Source: an uncultured Prochlorococcus sp.
Lineage (GTDB): Bacteria > Cyanobacteriota > Cyanobacteriia > PCC-6307 > Cyanobiaceae
Assembly: GCA_902535175.1 (NCBI GenBank)
Contig: CACASR010000007.1
Location: 1-64,000, forward strand
Direction: 5' to 3'
Length of the DNA stretch: 64,000 nucleotides
Below are positions 33,904-42,157 of the stretch, piece by piece; within the stretch, counting starts at the first letter, position 1, and each line of letters begins with the position of its first letter. Made by a program: the position numbers and the translations under genes. The notes under the pieces are model-generated. The model saw nothing but the letters and a program-made list of their open reading frames with translations. It made no database searches and was not told the DNA's origin.

Positions 33904-34551
33904 TTATCTTCCTAATAGTGAAAGTCCATGACTATCTGTTCCGCATGTTTTTAGCATTGAATATCTTTCAGTTAATTGATTGATTTTCTCACAAACAAAA
34001 TTACTAGCTTGCCATATTTGATTAAGGTTATAGTCATACCAAACTTCAATCCCATTAACTCTATTTTTATGGGCTTCAGGAATTAAGATGTCGAATGGGA
34101 TTCTATATCTTGCTGGATGAGCTAGAAATGATAAACCACCCGCAATTTCAATTGCTCTGGTCACAGAATTTATTTGTAAGTCGTTGCCTATTGGTGATTC
34201 ACCTAAAATATAAGGAGAAAGAGACTCACTATTTATATCAATTCCTAGGCCTAAAACATGAACTAAACATCCCTTAAGTAAACAATTAATTTCAATACCA
34301 GGAATTAAAGTGAAAGAATTTTTTGGATATTTTTTTAATAAACCGTTATCAGATATATATTTATGAGCCAATATTGAATGATGATCTGTAATTGATAAGA
34401 ATTGAAGTTTATTACGAAAAGCTTGATCTAATAAATCTTCAGGACACATACTTCCATCACTAAAATTTGTATGACAGTGAAAATTTATATTATGAGGACA
34501 ACTATATTTATCGATTTTAGAGGTTAAATCTATTAACTCTTCTTTATCCAT
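33904..34551 (-). CDS. PHP-domain metal-dependent phosphoesterase
   Basis: This 215-aa PHP (polymerase and histidinol phosphatase) domain has the metal-binding series NFHCHTNFSDG, ITDHHS, GIEIN, LAHPARYR and CGTDSHG. Proteins of this size hydrolyse phosphomonoesters or short nucleotides; the substrate is not known here. It overlaps nothing but ends 1 bp after the convergent cobN stop, and follows hemG on the same strand by 11 bp. Confidence 0.88.
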   Translation of the reverse strand: MDKEELIDLTSKIDKYSCPHNINFHCHTNFSDGSMCPEDLLDQAFRNKLQFLSITDHHSILAHKYISDNGLLKKYPKNSFTLIPGIEINCLLKGCLVHVLGLGIDINSESLSPYILGESPIGNDLQINSVTRAIEIAGGLSFLAHPARYRIPFDILIPEAHKNRVNGIEVWYDYNLNQIWQASNFVCEKINQLTERYSMLKTCGTDSHGLSLLGR

Positions 34552-34562
34552 TAAAAAAAAGT

Positions 34563-35099
34563 CTAGAATTTTGATATTGACTTTATTAAATTATCAACTT
34601 TTTTCCAATCTGTTAGTTCATATGTTTTTGAAGTATCTTTCGGACCATTAGTTATAAACATAATAAATAGAATTGCTAATTTATTTAGTGTATCTAAGCT
34701 TGGATAATCTAATCTACCAGCAAAAACCTCTTTTATCGTGGGGTCCCATTTGACTTTTTTTAAGAATTTTATAACATATGGATTTGTTTCAGGAGTTGAT
34801 TTTTCAGGTTTTCTTGCTGTTAAGTTTAATGAAAAGAAAGCAGTTTTTACCTTGTCTAATTTTTCAATATTTTGCTGAATAAATTTGTAAACATTTTTTC
34901 TATGGTATCCATACCTTACGCTTGCTCCAATAACGATTTCCTCAAAGTCGCTTAAATCGTAATTAGCTGAATCTTCAACCGAAATAATACTTACATTTTT
35001 TCTTCCTTTTAATTTTTTATAAATGTAATTGCAAATATCTTTAGTGTGACCATCGACAGTGGAATATAAAATAAGAAGTTTTGATTTTCTCCAGAACAC
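34563..35099 (-). CDS. hemG: HemG-type protoporphyrinogen IX oxidase
   Basis: This 178-aa flavodoxin-fold protein aligns along its whole length with bacterial HemG: FMN loop LYSTVDGHTKDI, VIGASVRYGYHRKNV, FSLNLTARKPEKSTPETN and the C-terminal TDWKKVDNLI. The long insert ARKPEKSTPETN separates HemG from ordinary flavodoxins. HemG oxidises protoporphyrinogen IX to protoporphyrin IX using quinone as electron acceptor, feeding heme and chlorophyll synthesis. Most cyanobacteria use HemJ, so transfer from a proteobacterium is plausible. It is followed by the PHP gene. Confidence 0.9.
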   Translation of the reverse strand: MFWRKSKLLILYSTVDGHTKDICNYIYKKLKGRKNVSIISVEDSANYDLSDFEEIVIGASVRYGYHRKNVYKFIQQNIEKLDKVKTAFFSLNLTARKPEKSTPETNPYVIKFLKKVKWDPTIKEVFAGRLDYPSLDTLNKLAILFIMFITNGPKDTSKTYELTDWKKVDNLIKSISKF

Positions 35100-35192
35100 T
35101 ATAAAAGAGAATTATTTAAAACTTATTTTAATTCGAATTATCGATAAAATCTATAATATCAACTTCTATGAATATTTAATATAAATTTTTTA

Positions 35193-37127
35193 TTAATCAT
35201 TATTAAAAAAATTATAAATTTCATTGGCAGTATTAGCTCCAAGACCTTTTACTTTCATAAGATCATCCGTACTAGCAATCCTTATAGCATCTACAGAATT
35301 AAAATGCTCCAATAAATCCTTTATTCTTGAAGAACCTAATCCAGGTATTTGTGTTAATTGTGATCTATTCATTCTTTTAGATCTTTTGTTTCGATGAAAG
35401 GAAAGTGCAAATCTATGAGCCTCATCTCTTAATCTTCTAAGTAGCATTACTCCTTTTTGATTCATATCTGTATTAAGAGGTTTTGCTAATCCTGGAACAT
35501 ATATTTCTTCTTTCTTTTTTGCTAATGAACATAAAACTACATCTTTCTCTAGATTAAGATCTTCCAATGCTTTGATTGCAGAACTTAGTTGTCCTTTCCC
35601 ACCATCTATCATTACTAAATCGGGCCAATCTGAAAAAAGTTCATTACTAATAATATTATTTTGTGAATTCATTAGATAACTAAGATCTCCTCCATCGTTC
35701 TTATATCTTGACCATTTTTTAAATCTTCTATAAATAACCTCATATATGGATGCATAATCATCACTATGACCAATATAAACATTATTATCTTTGATTTTAT
35801 ATTTTCTATAATTTTGTTTTGATGGTATTCCATCAATAAAAACAACCTGAGAAGCTACTGGATCGGAACCTTGAATATGACTAATATCATATCCCTCTAT
35901 TCTTTTTGGATGAGTATTTAGTTCGAGTATTTGAGATAAGTCTTCAATAGCAGATTCATTATCTTGAATTCCATTTAATATTCTATTTAATTCTAACTTG
36001 GCATTTTTTTGAACCATTTCTATAATTTTTAATTTATTACTTCTTTTTGGATTTAAAATTTTTACTTTTTTTTGTTTTAGTTGAGAAAGCCATTCTTCCA
36101 GAGTTAGCTTGTTTGTAAATTCATATTGAACTAAAATTTCAGATGGTATTTCAATGCCATCAACATTTATATAGTGTTCCTCAAAAACTCTTTGCAGAAT
36201 CTCACTTTCGTTAATACCTTCTAATTTTTGACTATATCCAATTCTTCCTATTAATTTTCCAGATCTCATTTGAAATATTTGAATACTTGCAATATTTTTC
36301 TCCGATACAATTCCAAAGATATCTCTATTTATAGAAGAGTCTGGTACTGATATTTTTTGTGATTCTGTTAATAATTTAAGACCACTAATTTGATCTCTTA
36401 TTTTTGCCGCTTTTTCGTACTGTAAGTCATTAGAGAAGTAAGACATTTTATTCTCTAAAATTCTAATTAGATCATCATTTCTTCCTTGAAATACCATTGA
36501 AGCTTGTTTTACAATTTTTTTATATTCTTCTGATGAAATTTTTTCGAGATCAACACCAGTAATTTCTCTATAAAACGACTTTGATAATTTACTATGTCTT
36601 AGAGGAAATATTTTCTTAATTAAAAATAAAGTATTTCTTAAAAGACCTACATCAACGTAAGGTCCATAATACCTATCTAAATTATTTCTATTTCTTCTCT
36701 TTCTAGTAATAAATATTCGAGGATATTTCTCACTCCAAGTTATGCAAAGATATGGATATTTCTTATCATCCTTTAAAAGAATATTAAAATAAGGTTTGTT
36801 TGTTTTTATTAAATTTGACTCTAAATTTAGTGCTTCATATTCGCTATCTGTAACTATAATTTCGATTTCAGTTATTTGACGAACCATCAAACTTAATCTT
36901 GGAGTTAAATCTGAAAAATTATTGAAATAACTACTTACTCTACTGCGTAATTTTTTTGATTTGCCAATATAAAGTAAATTATTATCTATATCTTTAAAGA
37001 GATAACAACCAGAAGACTTTGGAATTTCGGATAGTCTTGATTTTAATAACTCTTTATTGTTAATTAATTTATATTCAATTTTAAAATTATATTTGTTATC
37101 TATTTTTTCAATAGAGGAATTACTCAT
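35193..37127 (-). CDS. uvrC: excinuclease ABC subunit C
   Basis: This 644-aa repair nuclease makes both incisions in nucleotide excision repair with UvrA and UvrB. The N-terminal GIY-YIG domain is seen as SSGCYLFKDIDNNLLYIGKS, then the UVR motif near KMSYFSNDLQYEKAAKIRDQ, an RNase H-like C-terminal nuclease (YDISHIQGSDPVAS, DLVMIDGGKGQLSSA) and paired helix-hairpin-helix motifs at the end (QIPGLGSSRI, KGLGANTANEI). It lies 9 bp downstream of the flavin reductase gene on the same strand. Confidence 0.97.
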   Translation of the reverse strand: MSNSSIEKIDNKYNFKIEYKLINNKELLKSRLSEIPKSSGCYLFKDIDNNLLYIGKSKKLRSRVSSYFNNFSDLTPRLSLMVRQITEIEIIVTDSEYEALNLESNLIKTNKPYFNILLKDDKKYPYLCITWSEKYPRIFITRKRRNRNNLDRYYGPYVDVGLLRNTLFLIKKIFPLRHSKLSKSFYREITGVDLEKISSEEYKKIVKQASMVFQGRNDDLIRILENKMSYFSNDLQYEKAAKIRDQISGLKLLTESQKISVPDSSINRDIFGIVSEKNIASIQIFQMRSGKLIGRIGYSQKLEGINESEILQRVFEEHYINVDGIEIPSEILVQYEFTNKLTLEEWLSQLKQKKVKILNPKRSNKLKIIEMVQKNAKLELNRILNGIQDNESAIEDLSQILELNTHPKRIEGYDISHIQGSDPVASQVVFIDGIPSKQNYRKYKIKDNNVYIGHSDDYASIYEVIYRRFKKWSRYKNDGGDLSYLMNSQNNIISNELFSDWPDLVMIDGGKGQLSSAIKALEDLNLEKDVVLCSLAKKKEEIYVPGLAKPLNTDMNQKGVMLLRRLRDEAHRFALSFHRNKRSKRMNRSQLTQIPGLGSSRIKDLLEHFNSVDAIRIASTDDLMKVKGLGANTANEIYNFFNND

Positions 37128-37136
37128 TTATAATGA

Positions 37137-37625
37137 TTAACCTCCATAATTCCAGCCAGTTGAAGATAAATTTAGTGAGTCAACATCATTATTCAGATAA
37201 GCAGATTGAACCTCTCCTACAAAAACGGTATGGTCTCCATGCATAACACTTCCAACAACATTACATTCAACTCCACCAACACTATCAACTAAAATAGGCA
37301 ATCCAAGCTCACCTAAATTAAATTCAACAGATTCAAATCTACCTCCTAATGCTTTTTGAGGTTTAAAAAAAACAGCTGCTAGATCCTTTTGATCACTTTT
37401 GAGCACATTTAATGAGAACTTATTGGTTGACTTTATTATTTCATGACTAGAACCCTCTGCTCTAACAGCCATTACAACTAATGGTGGGGTGAAGGAACCT
37501 TGAGTAACCCAACTTGCAGTAAATCCATTCACTTCATTTTTATCCTCGTCTCTAACGCCACAAATAAATAATCCGTGAGGTATTTTTCTTAATAAGATTT
37601 TTTTTGCTTCTAGATTTAATGTCAT
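37137..37625 (-). CDS. flavin reductase-like domain protein
   Basis: This 162-aa protein has the split-barrel flavin-binding fold of the flavin reductase family: GLFICGVRDEDKNEVNGFTA, ASWVTQGSFTPPLVVMAV, FSLNVL and GDHTVFVGEV. It is close to the flavin domain of cyanobacterial flavodiiron proteins but here it is free-standing. It likely reduces FMN or protects against oxygen, but the partner is unknown. It precedes uvrC and is divergent from coaD. Confidence 0.87.
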   Translation of the reverse strand: MTLNLEAKKILLRKIPHGLFICGVRDEDKNEVNGFTASWVTQGSFTPPLVVMAVRAEGSSHEIIKSTNKFSLNVLKSDQKDLAAVFFKPQKALGGRFESVEFNLGELGLPILVDSVGGVECNVVGSVMHGDHTVFVGEVQSAYLNNDVDSLNLSSTGWNYGG

Positions 37626-37684
37626 AATTGATTTATCTAATAATCTTATTTTAACTAAATTTCTTATTCGATCATAATAAATTC

Positions 37685-38158
37685 ATGAAAATTCTTTATC
37701 CAGGTACATTTGATCCTTTAACAAATGGGCATATTGATTTAATAGAAAGGGCTGAAAAAATATTTGGCAATCTAGTAGTTGCTGTTTTAGAAAATACTTC
37801 CAAAACACCAACATTTAATCTTGAAAGAAGAATAATACAAATAAAAAATTCTCTTTCTCATTTACCTAATATTGAAGTTATTTCTTATTCAGGTCTTACT
37901 GTTGATTGTGCAAATGATCTAAAAGCTAATCTTATTCTTAGAGGCTTAAGAGCAATGAGTGATTTTGAGTATGAACTTCAGATTGCTCATACAAATAAAT
38001 CTCTTAATAATGATATTGAAACTATATTTTTATCGACAAATACAAATTATAGTTTTCTTAGTAGTTCTTTAGTAAAAGAAGTTGCAAAATTTGGTGGTGA
38101 AATTAATCACATGGTACACCCCTCTGTTGAGAGGGATTTAAAAGAATATTTTAAATAA
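37685..38158 (+). CDS. coaD: phosphopantetheine adenylyltransferase
   Basis: This 157-aa enzyme makes dephospho-CoA from phosphopantetheine and ATP. The nucleotidyltransferase motif is [17 protein letters not shown], with [17 protein letters not shown] and [11 protein letters not shown] in place of the typical ISSTxVRE. Length is normal. Its 3' end converges with dacB at an A+T-rich stretch with a weak inverted repeat (AATATT). The 59-bp gap to the divergent flavin reductase gene should hold both promoters. Confidence 0.96.
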   Translation: MKILYPGTFDPLTNGHIDLIERAEKIFGNLVVAVLENTSKTPTFNLERRIIQIKNSLSHLPNIEVISYSGLTVDCANDLKANLILRGLRAMSDFEYELQIAHTNKSLNNDIETIFLSTNTNYSFLSSSLVKEVAKFGGEINHMVHPSVERDLKEYFK

Positions 38159-38166
38159 TATTTTTG

Positions 38167-39390
38167 TTAACAAGATTTCAAGTAATAAAGATCACGTATT
38201 AGTTTAAAAGCTTTTTCTTTATCAATTTTATTAGAATTTTGGATAATGCTTATAATTATTGGCTTTTCATTTTTATATAAAAAGCCAGATAATGCAAAGA
38301 CATTTGAAAGAGTCCCAGTTTTGCCAAAAAACTTTCCAGACAATTCACTATTTACAAATCTTTTAGCTAATGTTCCTCTCACTCCCGTAATTGAAAGTGT
38401 AGATTGATAAGCTTTAAAATTATTAAAATATCTCATTTTATCTAAAAACAATACAACTAACTTTGTTGTAATTTTATTTTTTCTAGACAATCCACTAGCA
38501 TCTGCAAAGTATGCATTAGTTGCTGGCAGGCCAATATTTTTAAGCCATCTTTTCAATTTTATATAGTTATTATCATTCCAGGTATTTGAGGCATTTTTAA
38601 AAAGAGATTCAGCCGTAAAATTATGGCTTTCAGAATTTGTTAGAGTTAATAATGAAAGAATTGGAGTTGAATATACTTTATTTATCTCTTTAATATTTTT
38701 TAAATAAAAAGTTTTTTCTGAATCAAAAAAATCTATATATATTTTTGAATTTGGAAATTTATTTTTTAAATAATTTTTAATAAAATTTTTTAATGCATAA
38801 ATATCATCATATTTATTGTGATTACTTTCTATTGCAAGGGAAGTAATTGGAGATCCATATTCGTAAAGTTTATCAGTATTTGTCCAACCATTAGGCCAAT
38901 ATAATTTTGAATCAATTTCTACAATATTAAAGTTAATAATTTTATTTTCTTTAACATTTGAGATTAGTTCGATTATATCTTCATAATTAAGATCTGGATC
39001 ACCTTGACCGAGTAAATAATAATCGTTTTTATTTTTAAATAAGGAAGTTTTTAAATTATTATTTAATTTATATTTACTTAAAACATAAGCTGATGAGAAT
39101 AATTTTTGGTTAGATGCTGGCAACCTTGGAACATCCTCATTGTAGGAACTTATTATTTCCCCTTTATTATTAATAATGGATACACTAAAAGAATCATCAA
39201 GCGTTTGATTCAATAAAGCATCATAAGTAGGACATATTTTGTTTTTAGTAATTATTCCCGGGAAATTAAAATAAATACTATTTAAAATAGTAATTTTCTG
39301 ATTTGCTAGTAAATATTTTATTAAGAAAGGAGATGTTACTAATATTAGAACAATAAAGAAAAATGAATATATTTTTTTTATCACATTCAA
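38167..39390 (-). CDS. dacB: D-alanyl-D-alanine carboxypeptidase (PBP4 class)
   Basis: This 407-aa exported enzyme trims peptidoglycan stem peptides. The N-terminal hydrophobic segment is a signal or membrane anchor. Active-site motifs: SNQK in LPASNQKLFSSAYVL (nucleophile Ser and Lys), SHN in TNSESHNFTAE, and KTG in GKFFGKTGTLSN. The PBP4 insert region is shortened. It is last in the tightly coupled dapF-desulfurase-DUF1995 cluster, starting 1 bp after the stop of the DUF1995 gene. Confidence 0.92.
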   Translation of the reverse strand: MNVIKKIYSFFFIVLILVTSPFLIKYLLANQKITILNSIYFNFPGIITKNKICPTYDALLNQTLDDSFSVSIINNKGEIISSYNEDVPRLPASNQKLFSSAYVLSKYKLNNNLKTSLFKNKNDYYLLGQGDPDLNYEDIIELISNVKENKIINFNIVEIDSKLYWPNGWTNTDKLYEYGSPITSLAIESNHNKYDDIYALKNFIKNYLKNKFPNSKIYIDFFDSEKTFYLKNIKEINKVYSTPILSLLTLTNSESHNFTAESLFKNASNTWNDNNYIKLKRWLKNIGLPATNAYFADASGLSRKNKITTKLVVLFLDKMRYFNNFKAYQSTLSITGVRGTLAKRFVNSELSGKFFGKTGTLSNVFALSGFLYKNEKPIIISIIQNSNKIDKEKAFKLIRDLYYLKSC

Positions 39391-39391
39391 T

Positions 39392-40018
39392 CTATAAATT
39401 TACAAAAATAGATTCATTATCGGGTTTAATTTCAAATTCTTTTTTAAAAAAATATCTTTTATTTTCTTCTTTGAAAAGCAACCAGTTATTTGGATAAATA
39501 TGCATAAGAGCAGCTTTATTTAAAGGCTGCAGAAAATAAATATTTTTCCATGTTTTGACAAAGTTTTTACGTCGCTCTCTAATAACACTTCCTATACCAA
39601 TATTGGCATCTTCAAATTTTGGATTTAATGAATAATGCGTACCTTGATAATTATCAGACATTGGTTCAAATGAATCGAAATCATATGGCTGAGGTAGTAT
39701 CGATATCATTGCACTATCAATATTATTTATATTATTTGATTCATTAAATGATTTAAAAGTAAAGATTTTATCTTTGATATCTGGATAGTCTCTTTGAGCC
39801 AAAGCAACAGCACCTTGATCAGCAAATGTAATGAATACATTATTATTTTTAGACAATATCTTGTAGATAGTTATTCCAATTCTGTTAAACTTCAATCCTT
39901 CAAAATTAAATTCTATGGTAAATCTTTTATTTGAATCTAATAAACTTGGAATAATCGCATCCTCCATATTCTTAAGAGATTCATTTAAATCTTTAGGTAG
40001 TCTGTAATTGGTTTCCAT
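39392..40018 (-). CDS. DUF1995 family protein
   Basis: This 208-aa protein has the DUF1995 pattern: YRLPKDLNESLKNMEDAI at the start, NRIGITIYKILS, AMISILPQPYDFDSFEPMS and NPKFEDANIGIGSVIRERR. The family occurs in cyanobacteria and plastids, where plant members (LPA3-type) help photosystem II assembly. No membrane segment, so it is probably soluble. Its ATG overlaps the stop of the desulfurase gene by one base (TAATG), indicating coupled translation. Confidence 0.88.
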   Translation of the reverse strand: METNYRLPKDLNESLKNMEDAIIPSLLDSNKRFTIEFNFEGLKFNRIGITIYKILSKNNNVFITFADQGAVALAQRDYPDIKDKIFTFKSFNESNNINNIDSAMISILPQPYDFDSFEPMSDNYQGTHYSLNPKFEDANIGIGSVIRERRKNFVKTWKNIYFLQPLNKAALMHIYPNNWLLFKEENKRYFFKKEFEIKPDNESIFVNL

Positions 40019-41190
40019 TAAAATTTGTCAATACATATTTGAATAAGTTCTAAAAATTTATCTATTTCTGACTTATTGTTTATTGAACCTAAAGTAACAC
40101 GAATATTTGAATATAGTTCATCATTTTTTAAACCAATATTTTTAAGTGTTGAGCTAGGTTTCCCAGATGAGCTTGAACAAGCACTTCCACTACTAATGGC
40201 TATTTTATTTTCTGACATGAAGTTAACAATCTTATAGGCCCTTATAGGCTCAAATAGTTTATTTAATAGTAGAAAAGAAATATGACTTGGGAGTCTATGG
40301 TTGATACTACCCGTAATCTTTATATGATTATTATCTTTAATTTTTTGAAAAAAATAATTTTTAAGTTTATTAATGTTATTAGAAGGAAATTCAGTTAAGT
40401 AATCATATAGTTTTATTTTTCCTTCAATATTCTTTAGTGATTCATACATTCCAGCGATTAATGGCAAAGCTTGTGTACCTTGTCTAATTGAAAATTCCTG
40501 AGTAAGTGATATGTCATTATTTTTTAAAATTTGTCTAGACTTTTTTTTTGTTAAAAGAATACCGATCCCTTTTGGACCTCCAAATTTATGAGCGGATAAA
40601 CTTAAAAAATCACATTTAAGATCTTTCCAACTGAATATTCCATTACTTAATATTTGAGTTCCATCTAAATGAAACAATATATTTAATTCTTCACATTTGG
40701 AACCAATAAATTGGACAGGTTGTATTGTACCAATTTCACTTTGTCCCCAAATAATTGATACAAGCTTAGTATCATTATTTAAAAATTTTTCGATATTAGA
40801 AATATTTAAAATTCCATCATTTTTTACTTTCCATTGGTAAATATCCCAATTTTGTTTTCTTAGTTTATTAGCACAAATAGTTGTTGCTTGATGTTCAACA
40901 TTTGAAATAACAACCCTACCATTTTTAAATTTCTCATAAATATTATTAAATACAATATTTGTCGATTCCGAAGAACCAGATGTAAAAATTATATCCTCTG
41001 GATCTGCTTCAAATATATAAGCAATTTTAGATCTTATTTTTTCAAGATATGTAGAGCATTTTATCCCTAGCTCATATGTAGATGAAGGGTTATGCCAATA
41101 ATTCCTATAAGTTGAATTAATTATATTTAAAACATTCTCAGATAATGGAGTTGTGGATGCATTATCTAAATAGATAAAATTATTTTCCAT
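40018..41190 (-). CDS. cysteine desulfurase (NifS/IscS-like)
   Basis: This 390-aa class V PLP aminotransferase removes sulfur from cysteine for Fe-S cluster and thiocofactor synthesis. The PLP-Lys is in LSAHKFGGPKGIGIL, the cofactor His/Asp in HLDGTQIL, and the catalytic Cys loop in SSGSACSSSSGKPS, followed by the SNIRVTLG segment that fits the NifS/IscS group. It overlaps both neighbours by one base (TAATG with dapF upstream and with DUF1995 downstream). Confidence 0.92.
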   Translation of the reverse strand: MENNFIYLDNASTTPLSENVLNIINSTYRNYWHNPSSTYELGIKCSTYLEKIRSKIAYIFEADPEDIIFTSGSSESTNIVFNNIYEKFKNGRVVISNVEHQATTICANKLRKQNWDIYQWKVKNDGILNISNIEKFLNNDTKLVSIIWGQSEIGTIQPVQFIGSKCEELNILFHLDGTQILSNGIFSWKDLKCDFLSLSAHKFGGPKGIGILLTKKKSRQILKNNDISLTQEFSIRQGTQALPLIAGMYESLKNIEGKIKLYDYLTEFPSNNINKLKNYFFQKIKDNNHIKITGSINHRLPSHISFLLLNKLFEPIRAYKIVNFMSENKIAISSGSACSSSSGKPSSTLKNIGLKNDELYSNIRVTLGSINNKSEIDKFLELIQICIDKF

Positions 41191-42050
41191 TAATTTACTC
41201 TCATTGATCCTGAGAAAACCTTTTTAGCATTACCGGTCATCATTACTTCACAATCGTCTTTTGACCAATCAATTTTAAGATTACCTCCTGGTAAGGTTAC
41301 TATGGTTTGTGAATTACAAAGGCCTAATTTATAAGCTGCCACATGGATAGCACAGGCACCTGTTCCACAAGCTAAGGTTGGTCCTGCACCTCTTTCCCAT
41401 ACTTTTACTTTGATACTATCTCTATTTAAAATTTGACAAAAATGAACATTAGTTTTTTCAGGAAATAATTCATTTTTTTCAAATATAGGACCAAGTCTGG
41501 AAAGAACAATTGACTCTATGTCTTCTAAAAAGAATATTAAATGAGGATTTCCCATTCCTACGGAATAACCCATATTATTAAAATCTTTCTCAATAAATTC
41601 GTGTGAAGGAATTGAATTTATTTTTTTTTCAATTGTTGTTGGAATATTTTGACATTCTAAAATTGGAACTCCCATTTTTACTGTAATTTCATCATTTATA
41701 TATTTTGCAATTTTTAAACCTGCTTTAGTCTCAATTTTATATTCTATATTTTTATTATTCATTGAATCATTTACGTGGAGATACTCAACTAAACACCTAA
41801 TTCCGTTTCCACACATTTGTGCTTCAGAACCATCAGAATTAAAAATTATCATTTTTGCATAATTATCTTCATTAGGTTCTTCTATAAAAATCACACCATC
41901 CGCTCCAACACCAAATTGCCTGTTGCAAATTTTTTTTATATCAAATATTTTATTTGTCTTGTAATTTTTATATAATTCATTTCCTCTAGAATCTATTATT
42001 ACGAAATCATTTCCGTTACCTTGATATTTTTCAAAACTTATATTTTTCAT
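41190..42050 (-). CDS. dapF: diaminopimelate epimerase
   Basis: This 286-aa enzyme epimerises LL- to meso-diaminopimelate for lysine and peptidoglycan. Both active-site cysteines are present: MCGNGIRCLVEY and LACGTGACAIHVAA, along with the N-terminal YQGNGNDFVIID. The C-terminus starts the one-base overlap with the desulfurase gene. It heads the four-gene cluster and is divergent from leuS, with a 107-bp gap. Confidence 0.96.
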   Translation of the reverse strand: MKNISFEKYQGNGNDFVIIDSRGNELYKNYKTNKIFDIKKICNRQFGVGADGVIFIEEPNEDNYAKMIIFNSDGSEAQMCGNGIRCLVEYLHVNDSMNNKNIEYKIETKAGLKIAKYINDEITVKMGVPILECQNIPTTIEKKINSIPSHEFIEKDFNNMGYSVGMGNPHLIFFLEDIESIVLSRLGPIFEKNELFPEKTNVHFCQILNRDSIKVKVWERGAGPTLACGTGACAIHVAAYKLGLCNSQTIVTLPGGNLKIDWSKDDCEVMMTGNAKKVFSGSMRVN

Positions 42051-42157
42051 TTGTAATTCATATATCTTAAATTTTAATTATAAATTATTCCTTTTAACAA
42101 TCTATTTCTATTTTATACAATGGATATTAAAATAAAAATTTAATAAATAAAAATTAA

